NCBI RefSeq assembly: GCF_004339465.1
Contig: NZ_SMFY01000002.1
Coordinates: 496,001 to 560,000 of the forward strand
Reading direction: 5' to 3'
DNA: 64,000 nucleotides
Origin: Ancylobacter aquaticus
GTDB taxonomy: Bacteria; Pseudomonadota; Alphaproteobacteria; Rhizobiales; Xanthobacteraceae
Both the position numbers and the translations under genes were made by a program. The notes beneath the pieces are model-generated. The model saw only the letters and a program-made list of their open reading frames with translations. It did not search any database and had not been told where the DNA came from. Of the stretch, positions 16,854 to 27,770 are shown piece by piece (positions within the stretch are counted from its first letter, which is position 1; the number at the start of each line of letters is the position of its first letter).

Positions 16854-18230
16854 TCAGAAGAACTCAAGGCTCACCCGGAACAACTGTTCGACCCGCTTCA
16901 CCTTGTCGGCGAGCGCGAACATCACTACCCGGTCGCGCGCCTGGATCACCGTATCGCCGCGCGGCAGCATCACGCGGCCGCCGCGGATGACGGCGCCGAT
17001 CCGCATGCCGTCGAACAGGTCGAGCTGGCGCAGCGGCTTGCCCACCAGCGGCGATGTTTCCAGCGCCTCGGCTTCGATGACCTCGCCGGCGCCGTTCAGC
17101 AGCGAATGCACGCCGCGAATGCGCCCCTTGCGGACATATTGAAGGATCTTGGAGACAGTGATCTGCCGGGGATTCACATAGGCGTCGATGCCGAGCCCGC
17201 GCGCGAAGGCAGGGTACGCCGGATCGTTCAGCAGCGACAGCATGCGCTTTGCGCCAAGCTCGCGCGACAGCAGGCAGGAGAGAATGTTGACCCGGTCGTC
17301 ATTGGTGACGGCGATCATGGTGTCGGCATCGCCGACGGCGGCCTCCTCCAGGATGGCCCGGTCGAGCGCGCTGCCGCGCAGCACCACGGTACGTGTCAGC
17401 TGCTGGGCGATCTCTTCGGCGCGGCCGATGTTTTCCTCGATGATCTTTACCCGCGCCTTCGGGTTGCGCCGCTCCAGTTCGCGCGCGACATAAAGCCCGA
17501 TATTGCCGCCGCCGCCGATCACGATGCGCTGCGCCGGCGGCTCGTCATGGCCGAAGATCGACAGGGTGCGGCTGACCTGGTCGGTGTGGGCGACGAAATA
17601 GGCGAGATCGCCGGCCAGCAGCGAATCGGTCGAGCGCGGGACGAAGGTCTTACCGTTGCGATAGACCGCGACCACCACGGCGCGCAGGTCGGGGAACAGG
17701 TCGGTCAGCTGGCGCAGCGGCGTGTCGAGGACCGGGCAATCCTCCTGGCAGCGCACACCCACCACCACGACCTGGCTGTCGTTGAAGCTCACCGTGTCAA
17801 CCGCGCCCGGCAGCGACAGGCGCCGCAGCACCATCTCGCCCACTTCGAGCTCCGGCGAGATCACCACGTCGATCGGCAGGTGATCGCGCGAAAACAGGTC
17901 GCGCCAATGGCCCTGGAGATAGCTCTGCGCCCGCACCCGGGCGATCTTGGTCGGCACGTCGAACAGCGCGTGGCCGACCTGGCAGGCGATCATGTTGACT
18001 TCGTCGTGCAGGGTGACGGCGATCAACATGTCCGCCGCCTCCAGCCCGGCCCGGGCGAGCACGTCCGGATGCGAGCCATGGCCGACGAAGCCGCGCACGT
18101 CGAGCGTGTCGGTTACGGCCTGGATGAGGCGGGGCGAGGTGTCGATGATCGAGACGTCGTTCTGCTCTGCGGCCAGACGTTCGGCAATGCCGAACCCCAC
18201 CTGCCCCGCCCCGCAAATGACGACCTTCAT
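16854..18230 (-). CDS. trkA: Trk system potassium uptake protein TrkA
   Basis: Peripheral NAD-binding gating subunit of the Trk channel. The 458-residue protein has two tandem RCK units: the first begins MKVVICGAGQVGFGIAERL with a Rossmann GxGxxG, the second near residue 230 begins RIVIGGGGNIGLYVARELE; each is followed by a TrkA_C domain. The ATG at 18230 is chosen because homology begins at that Met; upstream in-frame codons are not conserved. It lies after ntrX by about 140 bases, the arrangement usual in Hyphomicrobiales, linking nitrogen signalling genes with potassium uptake genes by position. Confidence 0.94.
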   Translation of the reverse strand: MKVVICGAGQVGFGIAERLAAEQNDVSIIDTSPRLIQAVTDTLDVRGFVGHGSHPDVLARAGLEAADMLIAVTLHDEVNMIACQVGHALFDVPTKIARVRAQSYLQGHWRDLFSRDHLPIDVVISPELEVGEMVLRRLSLPGAVDTVSFNDSQVVVVGVRCQEDCPVLDTPLRQLTDLFPDLRAVVVAVYRNGKTFVPRSTDSLLAGDLAYFVAHTDQVSRTLSIFGHDEPPAQRIVIGGGGNIGLYVARELERRNPKARVKIIEENIGRAEEIAQQLTRTVVLRGSALDRAILEEAAVGDADTMIAVTNDDRVNILSCLLSRELGAKRMLSLLNDPAYPAFARGLGIDAYVNPRQITVSKILQYVRKGRIRGVHSLLNGAGEVIEAEALETSPLVGKPLRQLDLFDGMRIGAVIRGGRVMLPRGDTVIQARDRVVMFALADKVKRVEQLFRVSLEFF

Positions 18231-18371
18231 GGCGACCCCACACTCACCGCCGGCACCCACGACGGCGCACCCGGCATTCTCTCGTGAGTCTCTCTATAGC
18301 AGGTTCGCGCAAGGTGGCAGACGCGCGTGGGCGCGCTCCGCACATCTTACTGCATCCGGGAGAGCAGGCGC

Positions 18372-19739
18372 TCAGCCGATGCCGAGCGCCTTGAGCTTGC
18401 GATGCAGCGCCGAGCGCTCCATGCCGACGAATTCGGCGGTACGCGAGATGTTGCCGCCGAACCGGCTGATCTGCGCCACCAGATATTCGCGCTCGAACAC
18501 TTCGCGCGCCTCGCGCAGCGGCAGGCCCATGAGGTGCTCGCCGCCCGCCCCGCTGGGCAGGCTCGGCACCAGCGCACCGACATCGGGGGGCAGCATGTCG
18601 GCCGTCACCGGCGCGTCCGCGTCGCCGGAGGCGAGGATGAGCAGGCGCTCGATATTGTTGCGCAGCTGGCGGACATTGCCCGGCCAGTCATGCGACTGCA
18701 GCACGGCGAGAGCGTCGTCGGCGACGCGCCGGCGCGGCAGGCCGGTGGACTGCGAAATCTGGTCGAGGAAGAACTCGACCAGTTCCGGCACGTCCTCGCG
18801 CCGCTCGGCGAGCGGCGGCACCCGCACCGGCACGACACCGAGGCGGTGATAGAGATCCTCGCGAAAACGCCCTTCGGCAATCTCCTTTTCCAGATTGCGC
18901 GCGGTGGACGAGATGATGCGGACATCCACCGACACGCGCGTGGCGCCACCGACCCGCAGGAAGTTCTGGTCGACCAGCACCCGCAGGATGCGGTTCTGCG
19001 TCTCACGCGGCATGTCGGCAATCTCGTCGATGAACAGCGTGCCGCCATGCGCCTCTTCCAGCGCGCCGACCTGACGGCCCTGCCCTTCCCCGATCTCGAC
19101 GCCGAAAAGCTCGACCTCCATGCGCTCAGGCGTGATGGCGGCGGCGTTGATAACCACGAATGGGCCATTCGCGCGTGCCGAAGCGGCGTGGATCATTCGG
19201 GCGGCCAGTTCCTTGCCGGAACCGGAGGGGCCAACGATCATAATCCGGCTGTTGGTCGGGGCCACGCGCTCGATGCCCTGGCGCAGCTGGTTCATCACCG
19301 AGGACTTGCCCACCAGCAGCTGCGTCACGGCGGTGCGCTGCTTGAGGTCGCGCACCTCGCGCTTGAGCCGCAGCGTTTCCAGTGCGCGATCTGCGACAAG
19401 GATCAGGCGATCGGAATTGAACGGCTTCTCGATGAAGTCGTAGGCGCCCTGCTTGATCGCCGCCACCGCCGTCTCGATGGTGCCATGGCCGGATATCATC
19501 ACGACGGGCACGTCCGGGTGGCTCTTCTTGATGCGTTCGAGCAGCTGAAGCCCGTCGAGCTTGGAGCGTTCGAGCCAGATGTCGAGGAAGATCAGGTGCG
19601 GGCGGCGCGCCTCGATGGCGGCCAGCGCCTCGTCGCTGTCCTTGGCGGTGCGGGCGCCATAGCCCTCGTCTTCCAGAATGCCAGCGACCAGCCCGCGAAT
19701 ATCGGCTTCGTCGTCGACGATCAGAATGTCCGTCGCCAT
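18372..19739 (-). CDS. ntrX: Nitrogen assimilation response regulator NtrX
   Basis: Response regulator partner of NtrY. The 455-residue protein has a receiver domain (1 to about 120) with phospho-site Asp53 in IFLDIWLE, an AAA+ domain with Walker A GPSGSGKE and Walker B GGTLFIDEIADMP, and a C-terminal Fis-type helix-turn-helix ending FVGMERSALHRKLKALGI. The region between Walker A and B, where sigma-54 activators carry GAFTGA, reads FGVEIGEGQGRQVGALEEAHGG and lacks that motif, so classical sigma-54 activation is not expected. The gene follows ntrY by 14 bases in the same operon. NtrYX pairs act in nitrogen, redox or envelope control in alphaproteobacteria. Confidence 0.95.
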   Translation of the reverse strand: MATDILIVDDEADIRGLVAGILEDEGYGARTAKDSDEALAAIEARRPHLIFLDIWLERSKLDGLQLLERIKKSHPDVPVVMISGHGTIETAVAAIKQGAYDFIEKPFNSDRLILVADRALETLRLKREVRDLKQRTAVTQLLVGKSSVMNQLRQGIERVAPTNSRIMIVGPSGSGKELAARMIHAASARANGPFVVINAAAITPERMEVELFGVEIGEGQGRQVGALEEAHGGTLFIDEIADMPRETQNRILRVLVDQNFLRVGGATRVSVDVRIISSTARNLEKEIAEGRFREDLYHRLGVVPVRVPPLAERREDVPELVEFFLDQISQSTGLPRRRVADDALAVLQSHDWPGNVRQLRNNIERLLILASGDADAPVTADMLPPDVGALVPSLPSGAGGEHLMGLPLREAREVFEREYLVAQISRFGGNISRTAEFVGMERSALHRKLKALGIG

Positions 19740-19753
19740 CAGTCTCTTCTCCT

Positions 19754-22021
19754 TCAGCCGACCAGCCGGGCAGCGGAGGCCCCGCCGTTGCCTTTTCCGT
19801 CATTGGTGGCGGTTGGGCCGCCATCGCGCGCGAAACGCAGGCGAATCCACGCACCACGCCCCTGGGGGGCATCGTCGAGTTCGATGCCGCCGCCATGTTC
19901 TTCCATGATCTTGCCGACGATCGCGAGGCCGAGCCCGGTGCCCTTCTCCCGCGTCGTCACATAAGGCTCCAGCAGCCGCGCCCGGTTCTCGGTCGGCAGA
20001 CCCTTGCCATTGTCGATAACGTCGATCGTCACCATCCGCTCATCGGCATGCACCGCCACCTGGATGCGCGGCGGCTCCGTGCGCTCTTCCGGCGACACCG
20101 CCGCCAGCGCCTCGGTAGCGTTCTTGATGATGTTGGTCAGCGCCTGTGACATCAGGCGGCGGTCGAAGCGGGCTATCACCGGCTGCTCGGGCAGTTCGAG
20201 GTCGAGCGTGATGTCGGGATTGCCGACCCGCATCAGGAACACAACCTGCCGCGCCGTCTCGCCAATGTCTTGCGCTTCCGCGACAGGCTTGGGCATGCGG
20301 GCGAAGGAGGAGAACTCGTCCACCATGCGGCCGATGTCGCCGACCTGCCGGATGATGGTCTCCGTGCACTGGTCGAACACCTCGCGATCCTCCCCGATCA
20401 CCTTGCCGTAGCGCCGGCGCAGCCGTTCGGCGGAAAGCTGGATCGGGGTCAGCGGGTTCTTGATCTCATGGGCGATGCGCCGGGCGACGTCCGCCCAGGC
20501 CGAGCTGCGCTGCGCCATCACCAGTTCGGTGATGTCGTCGAGCGTGACCACCCAGCCATGCTCGGCCTCGCGCGACTGCTCGGTGGTGACGCGCACCGCG
20601 ATCACCCGGTCGCGGCCATTGCGGGTCAGCGTCGCATTGGCCTGCACGCTGCGCTCGCCGGCCTCCATGGCCTGGGCGAGAAGGGAGGCGACTTCCGGCA
20701 CCACCGCGCCGAACTCGCCACCGAGCGCGTCCGCCTCCACCACGCCCAGCAGTTTCTCCGCCGGGCGGTTGATGATCGAGATGCGGCCCTGCGGGTCGAG
20801 GCCGATGACACCGGCGCCGACGCCCGAGAGCACCGCTTCGGTGAAGCGGCGGCGGGTGTCGATCTGGTCGCGCGCCTGCACGAGATCATCGCGCTGGGTG
20901 CGCAGCTCCTGCGTCATCTTGTTGAAGGTTTCGGCGAGGCTCGACAGGTCGCCCTCGGTGCGGCGCACCGGCACCTCGACATAAAGGTTACCGGCGGCGA
21001 CGAGATCGGCGGCGCCGATCAGGCGGCGGATCGGCGCCACCAGCCGGTTAGCGAAATTGATGCCGAGCCACACGGCGCAGAGCAACACGGTGAGCGAGAT
21101 CACCGCATAGAGCACCGCAAAGGCGACCTGCACGCCCACGCGCTGCTGTTCAAGGTTGCGGTAGTCGACGACGGCCGCCTGCGTCTCCTTGAGATACTCG
21201 ATCACGCGCGGGTCGACGGCGCGCGCGACATAGAGATAGAGGTCGCCGAAATCCTTGAGCGGGATGACCGCGCCAACATAATCGGCGTCACCTGGCAGGT
21301 AGATCAGCGGCTGCTCATCGGTCGCGTCCTTCAGTGCCAGATTGGCCGGCACCACGAATTCGCGACCGACACGGATGGTGGCGCGATCGACGATCTGAAG
21401 GTCCTTGTCGATGATCATGGCGGCGGGCAGGCCGCGTACCACCGCCTGCGCGGTCAGCGCCTGCCGGAAGCGGCTGCGATCCTGGTCCCACAGCGGCCGG
21501 ATGCGCTGGAGGTCGCGTGCCATGCCGAGCACATCGCCGCGGATCGAATAGGCGTGCTCGCGCACATAGGTCTGCGCCACTGATACGGCATTGTCGACGA
21601 TGGCGCGGGTGCGGACCGAAAACCAGCGGTCCAACCCCTTGTCGAGGGTGATGCTGGCGAGGATCGCCACCAACAGCGCCGGCACCACCGCCACCACGCC
21701 AAACAGCCCGACGACGCGCACATGCAACCGCGCCGCCGCCCGGCCGCGCTTTCGCGCCTTGACGATGCGCCACACCTCGCGGCCGATGATGCCGAGCAGC
21801 ACCAGCGACATGAGCCCGTTGAGGCACAGGACGACGATGATCACGTCCTGCGAGGGCACTAGCGGGGTGATGCCGATCAGGATGATGAAGCTGGCCAGCG
21901 CGATCAGCAGCGCCAGCAGCACCGCCAGCGGCGCCAGACCCCAGAGCGAGAATCGGAATCCCATCCCGCCGAGGTCGAGCGTTTCCTGCCTGTCAGTTCC
22001 GCCGGTCGAAGCGTCGCTCAT
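19754..22021 (-). CDS. ntrY: Nitrogen regulation sensor histidine kinase NtrY
   Basis: Large membrane histidine kinase of 755 residues, the family length. About four hydrophobic segments occur within residues 28-115 and near 305-330, with a periplasmic sensor between the last two; a HAMP domain (GAADLVAAGNLYVEVPVRR) and a PAS domain (VLSGVGAGVIGLDPQGRISIINRPAEKLLG) follow. The HisKA domain has the acceptor His in [21 protein letters not shown], and the HATPase has NIIKNATEAL, DNGKGLP and GTGLGLAIVGKIMEEHGG. It is encoded between ntrC and ntrX, 119 bases downstream of ntrC, so it may have its own promoter. NtrX is its cognate partner. Confidence 0.95.
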   Translation of the reverse strand: MSDASTGGTDRQETLDLGGMGFRFSLWGLAPLAVLLALLIALASFIILIGITPLVPSQDVIIVVLCLNGLMSLVLLGIIGREVWRIVKARKRGRAAARLHVRVVGLFGVVAVVPALLVAILASITLDKGLDRWFSVRTRAIVDNAVSVAQTYVREHAYSIRGDVLGMARDLQRIRPLWDQDRSRFRQALTAQAVVRGLPAAMIIDKDLQIVDRATIRVGREFVVPANLALKDATDEQPLIYLPGDADYVGAVIPLKDFGDLYLYVARAVDPRVIEYLKETQAAVVDYRNLEQQRVGVQVAFAVLYAVISLTVLLCAVWLGINFANRLVAPIRRLIGAADLVAAGNLYVEVPVRRTEGDLSSLAETFNKMTQELRTQRDDLVQARDQIDTRRRFTEAVLSGVGAGVIGLDPQGRISIINRPAEKLLGVVEADALGGEFGAVVPEVASLLAQAMEAGERSVQANATLTRNGRDRVIAVRVTTEQSREAEHGWVVTLDDITELVMAQRSSAWADVARRIAHEIKNPLTPIQLSAERLRRRYGKVIGEDREVFDQCTETIIRQVGDIGRMVDEFSSFARMPKPVAEAQDIGETARQVVFLMRVGNPDITLDLELPEQPVIARFDRRLMSQALTNIIKNATEALAAVSPEERTEPPRIQVAVHADERMVTIDVIDNGKGLPTENRARLLEPYVTTREKGTGLGLAIVGKIMEEHGGGIELDDAPQGRGAWIRLRFARDGGPTATNDGKGNGGASAARLVG

Positions 22022-22140
22022 CCATCACCATGTTGGCGGCGGGAATCAGTCCGCCCTACTGATGCAGTGGTACGACACTGGTGCAAAAATGTGACATTGG
22101 CGAGCCGCCCCCGCCTTAATTTGCGAAGGGCGTAAGGCGC

Positions 22141-23586
<1,446 letters not shown>

Positions 23587-23594
23587 GGCGGTTC

Positions 23595-24725
23595 TCAACT
23601 CTTCTCGTCACCGCGACTGGCGCGGTACATGGGCATGAGGACACGGAAAGTGGTGCGGCGCGGCTGGCTGTCGCATTCGATGATGCCGCCATGGTCCCCG
23701 ACGATCTTGGCCACCAGCGCCAGGCCCAGGCCCGTGCCGGTCGGCTTGGTGGTGACGAAGGGGTCGAACAAATGCGGCATGAGGTCTTCCGGCACGCCGG
23801 GGCCGTTGTCCCGCACGCAGAACTCCAGCGGCAGGCTGACCCGCGCCGGGGCGCCGGGCATCATCAGCCGCACGCCGGGGCGGAAGGCGGTGGTGAGGTG
23901 GATCTCGCCATCGGACGAATCGCCAATAGCCTCGGCGGCGTTCTTCACCAGATTGAGGAACACCTGAACCAACTGGTCGCGATTGGCCAGCACCGGCGGC
24001 AGCGAGGGGTCGTACTCCTCGAAGAAACGGATGTTGCGGGCAAACCCCGTGCTGGCGAGCGTGCGCACATGCTCCAGCACCGCGTGGATGTTGACCGGCT
24101 CGCGCTCAATAGGCCGCTCGTCGGAGAACACCTCCATGCGGTCGACCAGCTTGACGATGCGGTCGGCCTCGTCGGTGATCAGCCGTGTCAGCGAGCGGTC
24201 GTCGTCGCTGGCCGACAGTTCGAGAAGCTGTGCCGCCCCGCGAATGCCGGACAGCGGGTTCTTGATCTCATGCGCCAGCATGGAGGCCAGCGCCGTCACC
24301 GAGCGCGCGGCGCCGCGATGGGTGAGCTGGCGGTCCATCTTGTCGGCGATGGTGCGCTCCTGCAGCATGATGACCACGCTGCCGGGCACTTCCGAAAGCG
24401 GCGCCACATGAATGTCGACGATGCGCTCACCGCCATTGCGCGGCGTGCCGAGATCGACCCGGTACTCGTTCACCGCCGCGCCGCGCGAGCGCACCTGATC
24501 CACCAGCGACAGGATCGGGCTGCCGAAGGGCACGAAATCCTGCAGCCGGTGCCGCACCAGAACCGCCAGCGAAGCCTCGAAGAAGGCTTCCGCCGCCACA
24601 TTGGCGTCGATCAGGTGGTTGTCTTCCGCCACCGTAATGACTGGATGCGGCAGCGCATTCACGACGGCCTCCGCAGTCGCGCTGCCCGCGCGCGGGCCGG
24701 GTCGTTGCGAGGAAACCGAACTCAT
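23595..24725 (-). CDS. ntrB: Nitrogen regulation sensor histidine kinase NtrB (GlnL)
   Basis: Cytosolic kinase/phosphatase of NtrC, controlled by PII protein. From the ATG at 24725 it has 376 residues: a PAS domain (about 15-125) beginning [20 protein letters not shown], HisKA with acceptor His152 in [17 protein letters not shown], and HATPase with [22 protein letters not shown] and [18 protein letters not shown]. No membrane segment is present. The start is preferred over an ATG five codons upstream because ATGA overlaps the dusB stop, showing translational coupling. ntrC follows by eight bases. This dusB(nifR3)-ntrB-ntrC operon is typical of alphaproteobacteria. Confidence 0.95.
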   Translation of the reverse strand: MSSVSSQRPGPRAGSATAEAVVNALPHPVITVAEDNHLIDANVAAEAFFEASLAVLVRHRLQDFVPFGSPILSLVDQVRSRGAAVNEYRVDLGTPRNGGERIVDIHVAPLSEVPGSVVIMLQERTIADKMDRQLTHRGAARSVTALASMLAHEIKNPLSGIRGAAQLLELSASDDDRSLTRLITDEADRIVKLVDRMEVFSDERPIEREPVNIHAVLEHVRTLASTGFARNIRFFEEYDPSLPPVLANRDQLVQVFLNLVKNAAEAIGDSSDGEIHLTTAFRPGVRLMMPGAPARVSLPLEFCVRDNGPGVPEDLMPHLFDPFVTTKPTGTGLGLALVAKIVGDHGGIIECDSQPRRTTFRVLMPMYRASRGDEKS

Positions 24726-25753
24726 GCAGCTTCTCTCCATCCAATGTCGTCATAGGCGTCGCGGATTCCGGTGACGACGCGCGCCGGATCCTCAAGGGTA
24801 AGCAGCCGCCGGCGCCAGGAGGCGGCGACGTCGGGCGTCCGGCCGGCGCTAGCCGTGGCCGAGGCCAGCGACCAGCCGACATGCTTGCGGGCGCAGCGCA
24901 TGCCAAGCTCGCGCCCGTAATGCGACAGCCAGCCTTCATAGAGCTCGATCAGCACGTCGCGCTGCTCGGCAAGCGGCGGATCTTCCGGTGCCCGGCCGGT
25001 GCGCAGGAAGGTGGCGACCTGACCGGGAAACCAGGGGCGCCCCTGCGCGCCACGACCGATCATCACCCCGTCGGCGCCGGAAGCGGCCAGCATCGCGGTC
25101 GCGTCCTCGATCGCCACCAGATCGCCATTGGCGAGGACGGGGATGGACACTGCGTCCTTCACCGCACGGATCGCCGCCCAGTCGGCGCGGCCGGTGTAAA
25201 ACTGGCAGCGCGTGCGCCCGTGAATGGTGATCATCCGGACGCCGATGGCCTCGGCGCGGCGGGCCAGTTCCGGCGCCACCGTGGCGGCGTCGTCCCAGCC
25301 GAGCCGTGTCTTCAGCGTCACGGGCACCTTCACCGCCCCCACCACCGCCGCGATGAGGCGGGTGGCGAGGTCGAGGTCGCGCAGCAGCGCCGAGCCGGCC
25401 AGCCCGGTCGTCACCCGCTTGGCCGGGCAGCCCATATTGATGTCGATCAGCGCTGCCCCGGCGGCTTCGGCCAGGCTGGCGGCCCGGGCCATCGATTCGG
25501 GCTCGTTGCCGGCGAGCTGTACGGCGTGCAGCGCCACCCCCGCCCCTTCCGCCCGCAGCACGGTTTCCTCGTGCCCGGTCTCGAAGGCGCCGGCGGCGAC
25601 CATTTCCGACACCGCCAGCGATGCGCCATAGCGCAAGGCCATGCGCCGCAGGGGTGCATCGGTGATGCCCGCCATTGGCGCAAGCAGCACCGCACCCGGC
25701 AACGCGACGGTGCCGATCTGGAGATTGCCGACGGCAGAAAAACAAAGGGTCAA
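24722..25753 (-). CDS. dusB: tRNA-dihydrouridine synthase DusB (NifR3)
   Basis: FMN enzyme that reduces uridine to dihydrouridine in the tRNA D-loop, historically NifR3 when upstream of ntrBC. The TIM-barrel protein of 343 residues shows [24 protein letters not shown], the active-site Cys in [48 protein letters not shown], and the flavin-phosphate segment [11 protein letters not shown] and [13 protein letters not shown]. The only in-frame start upstream of the conserved region is TTG at 25753, since a stop codon lies seven codons before it. A candidate promoter stands about 50 bases upstream. Confidence 0.93.
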   Translation of the reverse strand: MTLCFSAVGNLQIGTVALPGAVLLAPMAGITDAPLRRMALRYGASLAVSEMVAAGAFETGHEETVLRAEGAGVALHAVQLAGNEPESMARAASLAEAAGAALIDINMGCPAKRVTTGLAGSALLRDLDLATRLIAAVVGAVKVPVTLKTRLGWDDAATVAPELARRAEAIGVRMITIHGRTRCQFYTGRADWAAIRAVKDAVSIPVLANGDLVAIEDATAMLAASGADGVMIGRGAQGRPWFPGQVATFLRTGRAPEDPPLAEQRDVLIELYEGWLSHYGRELGMRCARKHVGWSLASATASAGRTPDVAASWRRRLLTLEDPARVVTGIRDAYDDIGWREAA

Positions 25754-25802
25754 GCGGCGATCACTCGATGCACATTAAATAAGCCCGACCAGCGGTGCCT
25801 AG

Positions 25803-25830
25803 ATAATAGCCATGCCGAGCGCGCCATCAA
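25803..25830 (-). promoter_or_regulatory. Candidate sigma-70 promoter of the dusB-ntrBC operon
   Basis: On the minus strand, TTGATG (25830-25825) and TATTAT (25808-25803) are separated by 16 bases, a fair match to the -35 and -10 consensus. Transcription would begin near 25796, leaving a 5' leader of about 45 bases before the TTG start of dusB. An 8-bp inverted repeat ATAAGCCC/GGGCTTAT (25779-25786 and 25841-25848) brackets it. The assignment rests on sequence match only. Confidence 0.4.
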
Positions 25831-25952
25831 CCCATGCGAAGGGCTTATGTCAAATCTTTTGCAAATATGTGCCGCTTTTGCGCTAAACGAGCCGACAGGG
25901 CAAGTCTGCGCTGATGAAGCGGCAGTCAGGGGAAGGGCGGATTCGTTAGGCA

Positions 25953-27119
25953 ATGCGGACCGACGTTATCGTGGTGGCGGCAGGCAATGGCCTGCGAGCG
26001 GGCGAGGGAGTGCCCAAGCAATACCGCCCGGTGGGTGGAATGCCGGTACTGCGCCAGACGATGCTCCGCTTTCTCGGGCAACCGGGCATCCGCCATGTCC
26101 TGCCGGTCATTTCGCCGGAACATACAGACCTTTGCAACGCAGCCCTCGCCGGGCTCGATGGCGTGCTGCCCCCGGTGACAGGGGGCACCACGCGGCAGGC
26201 CTCCGTGCGGGCCGGGTTGGAGGCACTGGCACAGGATCCACCCGACCTGGTGCTCATCCATGACGCGGCGCGGCCCTTCGTTTCGGCGCGTCTGGTGGCG
26301 GACGCTATCGCCGCCGCTGCGGCACAGGGCGCTGCCGTTCCCGCGCTGGCGCTGGTCGACACGCTGAAGGCCGTGGCCGCGCCCGGCTTCCTCGCCACCG
26401 GCCCCGACCGCAACGCCGTCCGCAGCGTCCAGACGCCGCAGTCCTTCCGCTACGAGTTGATCCGGTCCGCGCATCGGGCGCAGGCAGGAGCGGACGACCT
26501 CACCGACGACGCTGCCGTGGCCGAGGCCGCCGGGCACCCGGTGGCCTCCTTCCCCGGCGACCCCGCCAATTTCAAGCTGACCACGCCGGAGGATTTCGTG
26601 ACCGCCGAACGCCGCCTGCTGGCCGAGCTTGCCGATGTCCGCACTGCCACCGGCTTCGACGTGCACGCTTTCGGGCCGGGCGACCATGTGGTGCTGGGCG
26701 GGCTGCGCCTTCCTCACACTCACGGCCTCGCCGGCCATTCCGACGCCGACGTGGTGCTGCATGCCCTGACCGACGCCCTGCTCGGCACCATCGGCAGCGG
26801 CGATATCGGCCATCACTTCCCGCCCTCCGACCCGAAATGGAAGGGCGCGGCCTCCGACCAGTTCCTCGCCCATGCCGCCCACCTCGTACGCGCGGCCGGC
26901 GGGCGCATCGCCCATCTCGACGCCACGGTGATCTGCGAGGCGCCCAAGATCGGCCCGCACCGCGAGGCGATGCGCGAACGGATCGCTGCCATTGCCGGGA
27001 TTCCCGTCGCCCGCGTCAGCGTGAAGGCGACGACCAGCGAGCAACTTGGCTTCACCGGCCGGCGCGAGGGCATCGCCGCACTCGCCGCCGCGACGGTCCG
27101 CCTGCCCTGGATCGACTGA
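25953..27119 (+). CDS. ispDF: Bifunctional MEP-pathway enzyme IspD/IspF
   Basis: Fusion of 2-C-methyl-D-erythritol 4-phosphate cytidylyltransferase (IspD, residues 1 to about 225) and 2-C-methyl-D-erythritol 2,4-cyclodiphosphate synthase (IspF, about 230-388) in isoprenoid precursor synthesis. IspD shows [29 protein letters not shown] and [12 protein letters not shown]. IspF shows [18 protein letters not shown], the zinc site [18 protein letters not shown], and [12 protein letters not shown]. Such fusions are common in alphaproteobacteria; the steps are not consecutive (IspE is separate). The gene is divergent from dusB and followed by cinA. Confidence 0.95.
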   Translation: MRTDVIVVAAGNGLRAGEGVPKQYRPVGGMPVLRQTMLRFLGQPGIRHVLPVISPEHTDLCNAALAGLDGVLPPVTGGTTRQASVRAGLEALAQDPPDLVLIHDAARPFVSARLVADAIAAAAAQGAAVPALALVDTLKAVAAPGFLATGPDRNAVRSVQTPQSFRYELIRSAHRAQAGADDLTDDAAVAEAAGHPVASFPGDPANFKLTTPEDFVTAERRLLAELADVRTATGFDVHAFGPGDHVVLGGLRLPHTHGLAGHSDADVVLHALTDALLGTIGSGDIGHHFPPSDPKWKGAASDQFLAHAAHLVRAAGGRIAHLDATVICEAPKIGPHREAMRERIAAIAGIPVARVSVKATTSEQLGFTGRREGIAALAAATVRLPWID

Positions 27120-27139
27120 GGCATGGATCGACTGAGGAA
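27108..27139 (+). repeat. 16-bp tandem duplication across the ispDF stop codon
   Basis: TGGATCGACTGAGGCA (27108-27123) is directly followed by TGGATCGACTGAGGAA (27124-27139); the units differ at one base. The first copy encodes the last residues and TGA of ispDF; the second contains the same bases before the cinA ribosome-binding region (GAGGAAAG). This looks like a recent replication-slippage duplication. Confidence 0.85.
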
Positions 27140-27145
27140 AGCGCC

Positions 27146-27685
27146 ATGGACGAGACACACGATGCCATCCTGCTTGAGGCGATGCGGGTGCTCGATTTAT
27201 GCCGGGCGCGCGGGCTGACCGTTTCGACTGCCGAATCCTGCACTGGCGGCCTCGTCGCCGGCGCACTGACCGAAATCGCCGGCTCCTCCGATGTGGTGGA
27301 TCGCGGCTTCGTCACCTATTCCAACGCCGCCAAGCAGGAGATGCTGGGCGTTTCGCCGGCGACCCTGGAGACCCATGGCGCGGTGAGCGAGGAGACGGCG
27401 CGCGAGATGGTCGCCGGCCTGCTGCGGGCGGCGAAAACCTCGCTCGGCGTCTCGATAACGGGCATTGCCGGCCCGGGTGGCGGCTCGGCCGGGAAGCCGG
27501 TCGGGCTGGTGCATTTCGCCGCCGGCACCCGCACCGGCACGGTAATCGCCCGCCGTGAGGTGTTCGCCGGCCAGGACCGCGCCGGCGTGCGCCGCCTTTC
27601 CGTGCTGACCGCGCTCGCCATGCTGGCGGAACTGGCTGGAAGGGAGAAGGCCCGCGCGCCTTCCACGAACCCGCAACCTTCCTAG
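27146..27685 (+). CDS. CinA-type amidohydrolase (nicotinamide-nucleotide amidase domain)
   Basis: Single-domain CinA C-terminal family protein of 179 residues (PncC-like), which deamidates NMN to nicotinate mononucleotide in pyridine nucleotide salvage. Conserved elements: VSTAESCTGGLVAGALTEIAGSS, the Lys-containing VTYSNAAKQEMLGV, HGAVSEETAREM and SITGIAGPGGGSAGKPVGLV. The ATG at 27146 follows a GAGGAAAG Shine-Dalgarno sequence; there is no N-terminal molybdopterin-binding domain as in full CinA. It stands after ispDF on the same strand with a 26-base gap. Family assignment is firm; activity is by homology. Confidence 0.9.
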   Translation: MDETHDAILLEAMRVLDLCRARGLTVSTAESCTGGLVAGALTEIAGSSDVVDRGFVTYSNAAKQEMLGVSPATLETHGAVSEETAREMVAGLLRAAKTSLGVSITGIAGPGGGSAGKPVGLVHFAAGTRTGTVIARREVFAGQDRAGVRRLSVLTALAMLAELAGREKARAPSTNPQPS

Positions 27686-27770
27686 TAACCACGCTCCCGA
27701 GCCGTTCAGGAATGCGTCTTGCATTCCCGTAAGCCACCAGCAACATCGCAGCATCAAGGTAGAGTGACAG

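Noticed and set aside
15372-18287. Plus-strand open frame of 971 codons opposite trkA and trkH
   Set aside because: Antisense to two well-supported genes; composition is His/Gln/Arg/Ala-rich with no recognisable domain, the usual by-product of high GC on the opposite strand.
22022-22140. Sigma-54 promoter before ntrY
   Set aside because: No GG-N10-GC with the expected TGGCAC/TTGCA context was found on the minus strand.
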